Positions 17,279 to 25,270 of a DNA stretch of 47,955 bases are shown in pieces. Position numbers and translations under genes: made by a program. The notes beneath the pieces are model-generated. The model saw only the letters and a program-made list of their open reading frames with translations. It was not told where the DNA came from and did no database searches. Within the stretch, counting starts at the first letter, position 1. Each line of letters opens with the position of its first letter. This DNA comes from Chitinophaga pinensis (GTDB lineage Bacteria; Bacteroidota; Bacteroidia; 2-12-FULL-35-15), in the NCBI GenBank assembly GCA_945885475.1, contig CAMCYR010000001.1, positions 1 to 47,955 on the forward strand. The letters are read 5' to 3'.

Positions 17279-18598
17279 TTAGTATCTGTATTCATCCGAT
17301 TTGAATGGACCTTCAACTGGAACACCAATGTATGCTGCTTGATCTGCACTTAAAACATCTAGTTCACAGCTGATTTTCGCCAAATGTAAACGAGCTACTT
17401 TTTCATCAAGTTGTTTTGGAAGCGTATACACTCTGTTTTCATACTTATCAGTATGCAACCACAATTCTAATTGTGCCAAAGTCTGGTTTGTAAATGAACT
17501 GCTCATTACAAAAGAAGGATGGCCAGTAGCACAACCCAAATTTACTAAGCGACCTTCAGCCAACACAATAATGTCTTTATTGTCGATTGTGTATTTATCA
17601 ACCTGAGGTTTGATTTCATCTTTTGTAGAACCGTAATTTGAATTCAACCAAGCCATATCAATTTCATTATCGAAATGACCGATGTTACAAACGATCGCAT
17701 TGTTTTTCATCGCTCTGAAATGACGCTCAGAAATAATGTTTTTATTTCCTGTTGCAGTAACAATAATGTCAGCCTCTTTTACTGCTGTATCCATTTTCTG
17801 AACCTGGTAACCATCCATTGCAGCTTGCAATGCACAGATAGGATCAATTTCAGTTACAATAACACGAACACCTTGTGAACTCAATGATTCAGCAGAGCCT
17901 TTTCCAACATCACCATAACCTGCAACAACTGCAACTTTACCAGCCAACATTAAATCAGTAGCTCTGCGTATTGCATCTACTAATGATTCTCTGCAACCAT
18001 ATTTATTATCAAATTTTGATTTCGTAACAGAATCGTTTACGTTGATTGCAGGAATATGTAATGTTCCGTTTTTCATCCGTTCGTATAAACGGTGAACACC
18101 TGTAGTTGTTTCTTCAGACAATCCTTTGATATCTTTGATCAATTCAGGGAATCTATCAAATACCATATTTGTTAAATCACCACCATCATCTAAGATCATA
18201 TTCAAGGGTTTGCGATCTTCTCCAAAAAATAAAGTTTGCTCGATACACCAATCAAATTCAACTTCGTTCATTCCTTTCCAGGCATAAACTTGAAATCCTG
18301 CTTCTGCAATTGCAGCAGCAGCATGATCTTGCGTAGAGAAGATATTACATGAAGACCAAGTAACTTCAGCGCCTAACTCTTTTAATGTTTCAATCAAAAC
18401 GGCTGTTTGAATAGTCATGTGCAGACAACCTGCGATACGAGCTCCGGCCAAAGGCTGAGACTTACCATATTCAGCACGCAATGCCATTAAGCCTGGCATT
18501 TCTGCTTCAGCAAGTTTAATTTCTTTTCGTCCCCATGCAGCAAGAGACATATCCTTAACTTTGTTTTTTACGAATTTTTCCACAGTTGAATTTGACAT
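17279..18598 (-). CDS. ahcY: Adenosylhomocysteinase
   Basis: A 439-residue S-adenosyl-L-homocysteine hydrolase, the cytoplasmic enzyme that splits SAH into adenosine and homocysteine after methyl-transfer reactions. Visible signatures are [16 protein letters not shown] near residues 82-97, [20 protein letters not shown] (substrate and NAD loops), the NAD-binding [15 protein letters not shown] with Gly-x-Gly-x-x-Gly, and the C-terminal KSDEYRY with the conserved Lys and Tyr that reach the neighbouring subunit's NAD. Length is normal for the bacterial form. It is monocistronic, with terminators on both sides. Confidence 0.98.
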   Translation of the reverse strand: MSNSTVEKFVKNKVKDMSLAAWGRKEIKLAEAEMPGLMALRAEYGKSQPLAGARIAGCLHMTIQTAVLIETLKELGAEVTWSSCNIFSTQDHAAAAIAEAGFQVYAWKGMNEVEFDWCIEQTLFFGEDRKPLNMILDDGGDLTNMVFDRFPELIKDIKGLSEETTTGVHRLYERMKNGTLHIPAINVNDSVTKSKFDNKYGCRESLVDAIRRATDLMLAGKVAVVAGYGDVGKGSAESLSSQGVRVIVTEIDPICALQAAMDGYQVQKMDTAVKEADIIVTATGNKNIISERHFRAMKNNAIVCNIGHFDNEIDMAWLNSNYGSTKDEIKPQVDKYTIDNKDIIVLAEGRLVNLGCATGHPSFVMSSSFTNQTLAQLELWLHTDKYENRVYTLPKQLDEKVARLHLAKISCELDVLSADQAAYIGVPVEGPFKSDEYRY

Positions 18599-18619
18599 TT
18601 TTATAGTTGTTTTTTAATT

Positions 18620-18676
18620 TAAAAAAGAAGTGCGAAATTAGTTGTTATTGGAATAACAAACAAATTTCGCACTTGT
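18620..18676 (-). terminator. Terminator of the WG-repeat gene
   Basis: A long stem (AAGTGCGAAATT with AATTTCGCACTT outside, GTTGTTATT with AATAACAAAC inside). On the minus strand it is followed by CTTTTTT. It separates the WG-repeat gene from ahcY, 17 bases after the WG gene stop codon. Confidence 0.8.
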
Positions 18677-18692
18677 TTAAATGTTATTTAAA

Positions 18693-19730
18693 TTATTTGG
18701 AAGAAGGCCAAACAACTTTACCCGTTTTATCAATATAAGAAAGAACACCTGCATAACTTAAATAAGCAAGACCTTTATTAAAATCAGAAACGAAATCAGA
18801 GCCACGTCCAATTATGATCTTACCTGATTTATCAATGTATTGCCATTTTGCGTCTTTTGAAAAGCCACCTGTTAAAGGAGATGTACTAATACATGCTAAA
18901 CCGTCAAAACAAGAACTTGCCCCTGTAAAAATAGGATTAATGACCACCTTTCCGGTTTTATCAATATAGCCGAATTTTCCAGTTTTATAGTCTCCAACAC
19001 GCACACATGCTAATCCATCAGAAAAGGTATATGCTCGATCAAACTGAGGCTCGATAACTGTTTTGCCTGACTTATCAATATATCCCCACTTACCTGTTTT
19101 TTCATCACCAATTCTTACATTTGCTAATCCTTCAGAAAACTCGAATGTTTCATCGTATTTAAAATCAACAACAACTTTACCTGTCTTATCAATAAATCCC
19201 CATTTTCCATTTTTCTTCACACGTGCCAATCCTTCTTTAAAGTCCCAGCCTCCATCATACTCTGGTTTTACCACGACGGTTCCGGACTTATCGATATACG
19301 CGAATTTCAATCCGATTTGCAAGCGCGCCATTCCTTCAGAAAATTTATAAGCATGTTCGCACTTTGGACTTAAAATTACTTTTCCGCTTTTATCGATGTA
19401 AGAATATTTCGCTCCTTGTTTCACACAAGCCAATCCATCAGAAAAATAACCATCTATTTTCTGGTCGAATTGAGCGGGAATAACCATTTTACCTGTTGCA
19501 TCGATAAAACCACGTTTGCCACCCTGTTTAACAACAGCCAGCCCTTCAAAAAACTTTTCAGCATATTCATACTGTACTGGCAAAACCGTTTTTCCGCTTT
19601 TATTAATATAACCGTATTTCCCTTTTTCACTAAAAGGATACAATGTTTCCTGTGCCATAATAGCTGCCTGACCGAACAATACAACTAAAAGAATACTTAC
19701 AAATCTGATTTTGATGTGTGTAGGTTTCAT
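18693..19730 (-). CDS. Exported WG-repeat protein
   Basis: A 345-residue protein with a signal peptide (IRFVSILLVVLFGQAAIMAQ) followed by about nine WG/beta-propeller-like repeats. Each has the form K-x-G-[YF]-I-D-K-[ST]-G-K-x-V-[IV]-x-P-x-[FY], for example KWGFIDKTGKVVVDFKY and KWGYIDKSGKTVIEPQF, spaced 33-40 residues apart. The first and last copies are more diverged (KYGYINKSGKTV and VLSYIDKTGKVVW). WG-repeat proteins are widespread in Bacteroidota; their ligands are unknown. It is probably periplasmic or surface-bound. It is transcribed alone, divergent from the GGGP synthase operon. Confidence 0.88.
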   Translation of the reverse strand: MKPTHIKIRFVSILLVVLFGQAAIMAQETLYPFSEKGKYGYINKSGKTVLPVQYEYAEKFFEGLAVVKQGGKRGFIDATGKMVIPAQFDQKIDGYFSDGLACVKQGAKYSYIDKSGKVILSPKCEHAYKFSEGMARLQIGLKFAYIDKSGTVVVKPEYDGGWDFKEGLARVKKNGKWGFIDKTGKVVVDFKYDETFEFSEGLANVRIGDEKTGKWGYIDKSGKTVIEPQFDRAYTFSDGLACVRVGDYKTGKFGYIDKTGKVVINPIFTGASSCFDGLACISTSPLTGGFSKDAKWQYIDKSGKIIIGRGSDFVSDFNKGLAYLSYAGVLSYIDKTGKVVWPSSK

Positions 19731-19873
19731 AGGTTTTTTAGGTAATTTTTGGTAAATATCTAAAAAAAAAATGAAAAAGAGAAAATTTTAGTCGTCAAAT
19801 TAATTTTGACATAAATCATGCTTGCATCAAATGAATTATTTAATATTGCTTGAAAATCCATATTAGGATCTAT

Positions 19874-20614
19874 ATGCAAACATCCATTTACACTAAAATA
19901 TTCAAAAGTAAGGCAGAAGGGAAGAAACTTTTTGCTGTTTTGATTGACCCAGACAAATTCCATTCGGCTGAAATAATTTCAAAAGCGGAAAGAGCTGGAG
20001 TAGATCTTATACTGGTTGGCGGAAGTATTATTTCGGATGGGAATATCGAAAACTGTATACAGACTATAAAAAAAATCACTTCCATACCGGTTGTAATATT
20101 TCCTGGAAACCAATTACAGATCAGTAAAAATGCCGATGCAATTCTTTTGTTATCATTGATTTCAGGACGTAATCCCGAATTATTAATCGGTAAACATGTT
20201 GTTGCTGCTCCTTTATTAAAAGCGAGTGGTTTAGAAATTCTTTCAACCGGATATATGCTGATAGAAAGTGGCAAACAGACTTCCGCATCTTATATGAGCA
20301 ATACGAATCCGATACCGTATGAAAAGGATGATATTGCAGCATGTACAGCTATGGCTGGCGAACAACTTGGATTAAGATTAATATACATGGATGCAGGAAG
20401 CGGAGCGCAACAGCCTGTCAGCAAAAGTATGATCACTAAAGTTTGTAACACCATTTCAATTCCTCTACTAGTCGGAGGAGGTATAAACACATCTGAAAAA
20501 GCATTATCCGCTTGCGAATCCGGAGCGGACATTATTGTAGTGGGAAATGCCATTGAAAAGGATGCCGAACTTTTAGATGCCATTTCTGAAACAATACATT
20601 CATATAAAAAATAA
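19874..20614 (+). CDS. Geranylgeranylglyceryl phosphate synthase family protein
   Basis: A 246-residue TIM-barrel prenyltransferase of the GGGP synthase/PcrB family. Visible motifs are FAVLIDPDKFHSAE, DLILVGGSIIS, VVIFPGNQLQISKNADAILL (prenyl diphosphate side), YMDAGSGAQQPV, and the glycerol-phosphate-binding LLVGGGINTSEKA and DIIVVGNAIEKD. The enzyme joins a polyprenyl diphosphate to sn-glycerol 1-phosphate, the first step of archaeal membrane lipids. Bacteroidota carry a group II version, shown in some species to make GGGP in vitro, but the cellular product is unclear. The ATG at 19874 (MQTSIYTK) is preferred over one eight codons upstream. Its stop lies three bases from the next gene, so it heads an operon with thiamine-related genes. 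Confidence 0.92.
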   Translation: MQTSIYTKIFKSKAEGKKLFAVLIDPDKFHSAEIISKAERAGVDLILVGGSIISDGNIENCIQTIKKITSIPVVIFPGNQLQISKNADAILLLSLISGRNPELLIGKHVVAAPLLKASGLEILSTGYMLIESGKQTSASYMSNTNPIPYEKDDIAACTAMAGEQLGLRLIYMDAGSGAQQPVSKSMITKVCNTISIPLLVGGGINTSEKALSACESGADIIVVGNAIEKDAELLDAISETIHSYKK

Positions 20615-20617
20615 ACA

Positions 20618-21253
20618 ATGAAACTGATTGTCATTTCAAGTTCTGGTATAATTGAAAACGAAGCAAAGCTTATCACAGGATTATTTGAAGCGGGCTTGGA
20701 AACTTTTCATCTGCGAAAACATAAGCTTTCTACTAAAGCAACAAAAGAACTTTTGAATGCGATTCCGGAACATTTCCATAAGAGAATTATTATACATAGT
20801 CACCACAACCTTGCCTGGAGATTTAATTTGAGAGGAATCCATTTAACAAAAACCCACATTAAACGAAAATACAAGACATGGTTAACAATTAAAATAATTC
20901 AATTAAGAAACCGGGAAATCAGCATAACGAGTTCGTTTAATAATATTGGGCAACTATTTGAAAAAAATAAAAATTATTCTTTTAGCTATGTTTTTTTAAG
21001 TCCGATCTTTGATAGTCTAAACAGTAAATTTCAGGGTGGTTTTACAGAACATAGCTTAAAATCTGCCATTGAAAAAACTACAACAAAAGTGATCGCAAGA
21101 GGCGGTGTTGATATGAATGCCATTGAAAAAGCGAATACCATCGGGTTTGAAGGACTTGCTTTCCATAGCGCTATCTGGAAGAAAAAGGACCCAATTGCTG
21201 AGTTTAATAAAATTATAGAGAAATTTCAGGACTTAAAAATACCCATCGAATAA
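20618..21253 (+). CDS. Thiamine phosphate synthase/TenI-like protein, diverged
   Basis: A 211-residue TIM-barrel protein of the ThiE/TenI superfamily. Landmarks in order: FHLRKHKLSTKATKELL (ThiE: LR-x-K), RIIIHSHHNLAWRFNLRGIH (ThiE: NDRxDLA...ADGVH), VFLSPIFDSLNSK (ThiE: GPxFxTxTK) and VIARGGVDMNAI (ThiE: AIGGI). ThiE couples HMP-pyrophosphate to thiazole phosphate. Both aspartates that bind Mg in ThiE are replaced here (Asn in HHNLA, and Thr/Lys/His after GIHL), so normal activity is doubtful and a TenI-like or other role is possible. It lies in the operon between GGGP synthase and PnuC/PnuT, nine bases before the latter. Confidence 0.75.
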   Translation: MKLIVISSSGIIENEAKLITGLFEAGLETFHLRKHKLSTKATKELLNAIPEHFHKRIIIHSHHNLAWRFNLRGIHLTKTHIKRKYKTWLTIKIIQLRNREISITSSFNNIGQLFEKNKNYSFSYVFLSPIFDSLNSKFQGGFTEHSLKSAIEKTTTKVIARGGVDMNAIEKANTIGFEGLAFHSAIWKKKDPIAEFNKIIEKFQDLKIPIE

Positions 21254-21261
21254 TACAATTC

Positions 21262-21879
21262 ATGACCGCCCCTGAAATTACAAACTCGATACAAACTGCT
21301 TTCATTCACACAAGTTTTGCGGAGTGGATCATCTTCATTTCAGCTCTGATTTACATTCTTTTAATTGCAGTTGAAAACAACTGGGGATGGATCTTTGGAA
21401 TAATTGCAAGCTTAGTAAGTGTCTATTTATGTTTTACCGGCAATCTCTTTTTGGAAAGCGGATTAAATATATTTTACGTTATTATTGGATTTTACGGGTG
21501 GTACCATTGGCAATATGGATCAAAAGAAAAAAAAGAAATCCAGATCTCCCGAAACTCAAAATTAAAAAACACTTGCCTTATCCTATTGGGCTGTCTAATC
21601 TGGATTCCTTTTGCTCTAATCGCAAACAAATATTCCACTCAGGCAATGCCATATTTGGATGCTTTTATTACAGCCTTCAGTTTAATTGCCACATGGATGA
21701 CAACAAAAAAAATGATTGAGAACTGGTTATACTGGATCATTGTTGACGCTTTAGGAATAGTACTTTTCGCAAATAGGGGATTCTATTTATTAGCTTTACT
21801 AAATATCATTTATACCTCGATGGCTTTAGCCGGATATTTTTCATGGAGAAAAAAAATGACATCATCCGAATTGCTTTAA
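21262..21879 (+). CDS. pnuC: PnuC family transporter, probably thiamine (PnuT)
   Basis: A 205-residue inner-membrane protein with about seven helices. The family signature is visible as ENNWGWIFGIIASLVSVYLC and NIFYVIIGFYGWYHWQYG (Trp-rich, about residues 36-90). PnuC members carry nicotinamide riboside; PnuT members carry thiamine, and the two differ by a few residues I cannot judge by eye. The neighbours (ThiE/TenI-like gene, TPP riboswitch and TonB-dependent receptor) favour thiamine. The 3' end overlaps the next gene by 37 bases, so their translation is likely coupled. Confidence 0.85.
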   Translation: MTAPEITNSIQTAFIHTSFAEWIIFISALIYILLIAVENNWGWIFGIIASLVSVYLCFTGNLFLESGLNIFYVIIGFYGWYHWQYGSKEKKEIQISRNSKLKNTCLILLGCLIWIPFALIANKYSTQAMPYLDAFITAFSLIATWMTTKKMIENWLYWIIVDALGIVLFANRGFYLLALLNIIYTSMALAGYFSWRKKMTSSELL

Positions 21880-22373
21880 TCGGACCAGAAAGCACAGCAA
21901 AAAGTACGCTTTCGGAAGCCTTGGCTAAACACTACGATACAGTTTGGGTAAAAGAACATGCACGTGAATATCTTTCCAGATTACAATCAAAATACACATT
22001 AACTGATATTCTAACTATCGCAAAAGAACAATTAGAACTGGAAAAAAATGCACTAAAAAAAGCGAATAAAATAATTTTTGCGGATACCGAATTAATAATT
22101 TCAAAAGTATGGTGCGAAGATGTTTTTAATGTTTGTCCAGACTGGATTTCACAAAATATACAAGCACACAAATACGACCTCTATTTACTCACCTACCCCG
22201 ATCTTCTTTGGGAAGCAGATCCATTGAGAGAAAACCCTAACAGAAGAATATACTTTTACGATTTGTACGAAAAGGAATTAAAGGCAATTCAAGCTAATTA
22301 TTCAATAATAAAAGGAGAGCAAGATCAACGTGTAAAAAACTGCATTTCTTCCATCGATCTTTTTCTGTATTAA
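21843..22373 (+). CDS. NadR-like P-loop kinase/ATPase
   Basis: A 176-residue P-loop protein of the NadR-like (AAA_28) family, often encoded beside PnuC and thought to trap the imported vitamin by phosphorylation. It starts MEKKNDIIRIALIGPESTAKS. The Walker A motif reads GPESTAKST, with alanine where nearly all P-loops have glycine before the lysine. HAREYLSRL, FADTELIISKVWCE and LLTYPDLLWEADPLRENP match the kinase core of the family. The DNA-binding and nucleotidyltransferase parts of full-length NadR are absent. In this thiamine-like setting it could be a thiamine kinase rather than a nicotinamide riboside kinase; this is inference. Confidence 0.8.
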   Translation: MEKKNDIIRIALIGPESTAKSTLSEALAKHYDTVWVKEHAREYLSRLQSKYTLTDILTIAKEQLELEKNALKKANKIIFADTELIISKVWCEDVFNVCPDWISQNIQAHKYDLYLLTYPDLLWEADPLRENPNRRIYFYDLYEKELKAIQANYSIIKGEQDQRVKNCISSIDLFLY

Positions 22374-22388
22374 TCCAAAATTAATTTA

Positions 22389-22396
22389 TAGTTTTG
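22389..22396 (+). promoter_or_regulatory. -7 box in front of the TPP riboswitch (TAGTTTTG)
   Basis: TAGTTTTG is an exact TAnnTTTG. A weak TCTG at 22364-22367 could be the upstream element. The predicted start near 22402 falls just where the aptamer begins, so the two predictions support each other. Confidence 0.6.
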
Positions 22397-22402
22397 CATC
22401 AT

Positions 22403-22549
22403 CTTAAAGGGGTGCCTTTTTAAAATTGCTGAAAAAATTAAATTTTTATTCTACAATTTCTGATTGGCTGAGATTATACCCAATAAGCCTTTGTTCCAAA
22501 CGCAAGGGTTTATGCACCTGATCAGGGTTATGCCTGCGTAGGGATTGGT
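22403..22549 (+). promoter_or_regulatory. TPP (thiamine pyrophosphate) riboswitch
   Basis: The aptamer's conserved pieces occur in order: GGGGTGCC (22409-22416), GGCTGAGAT (22466-22474), ACCC (22478-22481), ACCTGATCAGGGTTATGCC (22516-22534) and TGCGTAGGGA (22535-22544). These are the THI-box signatures. The P3 arm is long (22417-22465). The segment between ACCC and ACCTGATC is 34 bases and can form an extra hairpin (22485-22493 with 22503-22511). Downstream, 22553-22597 can fold into a second hairpin that ends 18 bases before the receptor start codon, without a strong T run; a translational or antitermination-type output seems more likely than a plain terminator. It controls the TonB-dependent receptor. 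Confidence 0.95.
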
Positions 22550-22615
22550 AGTGTTAAAAAATAGTAGCTGCATGCCCTTTGCTGCTATAGGTTTAACTAA
22601 AAAAATAAATGTCAA

Positions 22616-25141
22616 ATGTTAAAAATAAAAAAAAGTTTAGCAAGCCTGCTGATCCTGTTCCCTGCTGTTTTGTCTGCACAGTTCAGTATTAAAGGAAAGG
22701 TAAGTAACAAAAGTTCACACGAAAGCATTGCAGGTGCAACGGTGAACATTCAATCTACATTTATTGCAACTCAAAGTAAAAGTGATGGAAGTTTTGAAAT
22801 CACTGCATTAAAAAAGGGGACGTATATTATTCGTACTTCATTTATTGGCTTCCTTGAGCAGTCCGACACCATCATATTAAATGAAACAAATGAAACAAAT
22901 ATTGCAATAGAATTAAAGGAGAGTCCCGTTTTGATGGATGAGATCATTGTCTCAGCAACACGCATAGATGAGCGGACGGGAGTCGCATTTTCTGAACTTT
23001 CAAAAACGCAAATTGAAGAACAAAATTTGGGGCAAGATCTCCCCTACCTTCTCAATCAATTGCCTTCTGTAGTGACAACATCTGATGCCGGAGCTGGAGT
23101 TGGATATACCGGCATCAGAATGCGCGGCGTTGATGCAACACGACTCAATGTAACCATCAATGGAATTCCTGTTAACGATGCTGAATCTCAGGGGGCATTC
23201 TGGGTAGATCTGCCTGACATTGCATCGAGTATAGACAATATTCAGGTTCAGAGGGGAGTTGGGACATCTACAAACGGAGCGGGTGCCTTTGGTGGTAGCT
23301 TAAATATACAAACAACAAAATTAAATCCTAAAGGATATGGCGAATACAATTCATCATACGGATCATTTAACACATTTAAAAATACCGTTAACGCAGGATC
23401 CGGATTAATTAATGACAAATTTTCTATTGATGCACGCCTTTCAAAAATATCTTCTAATGGATTTATTGACCGTGCAAGTTCTGATCTGAAATCCTATTAT
23501 CTGTCTGGAGCTTATTATGGAAAAAAATCCATAATCAAGTTTATAACGTTTTCGGGGTTAGAAGAAACCTATCAAGCCTGGAATGGAATCCCGGAATCAC
23601 GGTTAAAGGGTGATGTTCAGGAAATGAATAAATACATCATCAGAAACGGCTTGGCGGCGGAAGAGGCAGGCAATTTGTTGAATTCGAATAGCAGAACCTA
23701 CAATCAATTTACATATCAGAATCAGGTCGATCATTACAAACAGGATTACTACCAATTACATTTTTCTCACGAATTTAATCGGTACTGGAATATGAATCTA
23801 GCAATACATTTCACGAAAGGGAAAGGATATTATGAAGAATACAAAAGAGTACAACCTTTTAGCAGCTATGGATTACAAAATATTACAATCGGTGGTGATA
23901 CCATTTCACAGACAGATCTGGTAAGAAGAAAATGGCTTGATAATAATTTTTACGGGACCACATTTTCAACCTCATACAAGAGCAACAAAAAACTGAATGC
24001 AACGATAGGCGGTGCATGGAATAAATATGACGGCTTACACTATGGAGAAATAATTTGGGCGCAATATGCTATAAATAGTGGTCTCAACAATAATTACTAT
24101 AAAGACACAGCAACTAAAACCGATTTCAACATTTTCGCAAAAATAAATTATGCAATAACAACAAGATTTTCATTTTACGCAGATCTGCAGTACCGCATAA
24201 TAAACTATTCATTTCTTGGATATGATGACAGTTTGAGGGACATACAACAAAGGGTAACACTTGGATTCATAAATCCTAAAATCGGGTTCCACTATGAAAT
24301 AAATTCAAAAGCCAGCGTTTATTTATCCTACAGTGTTGGGCAAAAGGAACCGAGCAGAGCTGATTATACACAATCGACTCCAACCAGCAGACCAAAAGCA
24401 GAAACGCTCAATGATATTGAATTGGGATTTCGCAACAATTCAAAAATTATTAAATGGGCATTGAATGCCTATTATATGGAATATAAAAACCAGCTAGTTT
24501 TAACAGGTGAATTAAATGATGTTGGCGCATACAATAGAACGAATGTTTCTCAAAGCTATCGAAATGGCCTTGAAGCAGAATTCGGGATAAAAATATTAAA
24601 AAACGTGTCCTTGAACATGAATGCCACCTTCAGTCAAAACAAAATAAATAATTTCGTAGAATATATTGACAACTACGACAGCACAGCCCAGCGCGTAAAT
24701 AATTATTCAAAAACAGACATTGCTTTCTCTCCTAATATCATTGCAGCCGGCACACTGACATTTGAGCCTGTTAAAAATTTAAAACTTAATTTCATTTGTA
24801 AATATGTGGGTAAACAGTATATGGACAACACACACACAAGTGCTTACAATGCAGGGGTAAGTCCGAGATTTGTGGGAATACAATACAATAGTGGCGTAGA
24901 AATAGACACGCCAATGTTGGGCGCATACTTTACCGGAGACCTTCGTATAAACTACAGTATATCTACTAAATACATTCGTGAAATAGGAATTACGTTCGCA
25001 GCAAACAACATCTTTAATGAACTATACGAATCAAACGGATACACGTATGGTTACATCTACGGTGGAGAGCATGTTGTAGAAAACTTTTATTATCCTCAAG
25101 CAGGAATGAATTTTACGGCAGGATTGAGCTTTAAGTTTTAA
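22616..25141 (+). CDS. TonB-dependent receptor under TPP riboswitch, probable thiamine uptake
   Basis: An 841-residue outer-membrane receptor. A signal peptide (LASLLILFPAVLSAQ) is followed by a carboxypeptidase-like domain (FSIKGKVSNKSSHES, IAGATVNIQSTF, about residues 23-105), a plug domain (DLPYLLNQLPSVVTTSDAGA, GIRMRGVDATRLNVTING, VQRGVGTSTNGAGAFGGSLN) and a 22-strand-type barrel ending in GLSFKF with terminal Phe. The preceding TPP riboswitch makes thiamine or a thiamine precursor the likely substrate; this matches the thiamine-regulated outer-membrane receptors described for Bacteroidota by comparative genomics. A terminator follows. Confidence 0.92.
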   Translation: MLKIKKSLASLLILFPAVLSAQFSIKGKVSNKSSHESIAGATVNIQSTFIATQSKSDGSFEITALKKGTYIIRTSFIGFLEQSDTIILNETNETNIAIELKESPVLMDEIIVSATRIDERTGVAFSELSKTQIEEQNLGQDLPYLLNQLPSVVTTSDAGAGVGYTGIRMRGVDATRLNVTINGIPVNDAESQGAFWVDLPDIASSIDNIQVQRGVGTSTNGAGAFGGSLNIQTTKLNPKGYGEYNSSYGSFNTFKNTVNAGSGLINDKFSIDARLSKISSNGFIDRASSDLKSYYLSGAYYGKKSIIKFITFSGLEETYQAWNGIPESRLKGDVQEMNKYIIRNGLAAEEAGNLLNSNSRTYNQFTYQNQVDHYKQDYYQLHFSHEFNRYWNMNLAIHFTKGKGYYEEYKRVQPFSSYGLQNITIGGDTISQTDLVRRKWLDNNFYGTTFSTSYKSNKKLNATIGGAWNKYDGLHYGEIIWAQYAINSGLNNNYYKDTATKTDFNIFAKINYAITTRFSFYADLQYRIINYSFLGYDDSLRDIQQRVTLGFINPKIGFHYEINSKASVYLSYSVGQKEPSRADYTQSTPTSRPKAETLNDIELGFRNNSKIIKWALNAYYMEYKNQLVLTGELNDVGAYNRTNVSQSYRNGLEAEFGIKILKNVSLNMNATFSQNKINNFVEYIDNYDSTAQRVNNYSKTDIAFSPNIIAAGTLTFEPVKNLKLNFICKYVGKQYMDNTHTSAYNAGVSPRFVGIQYNSGVEIDTPMLGAYFTGDLRINYSISTKYIREIGITFAANNIFNELYESNGYTYGYIYGGEHVVENFYYPQAGMNFTAGLSFKF

Positions 25142-25192
25142 TTCATAACCAAAAAATCAAATCAATGCGATATAACTGAGTACATTTTTGTA

Positions 25193-25249
25193 CTATCGGT
25201 AATAATTACAAGTAAAAAAGAATCAACTAATTATTACCGATATTTTTTG
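25193..25249 (+). terminator. Terminator of the TonB-dependent receptor gene
   Basis: The stem TATCGGTAATAATTA pairs perfectly with TAATTATTACCGATA across a 19-base loop, and is followed by a T run. It lies about 50 bases after the receptor stop codon. Confidence 0.85.
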
Positions 25250-25270
25250 TAAAAAAATGTTCCGAATGCA

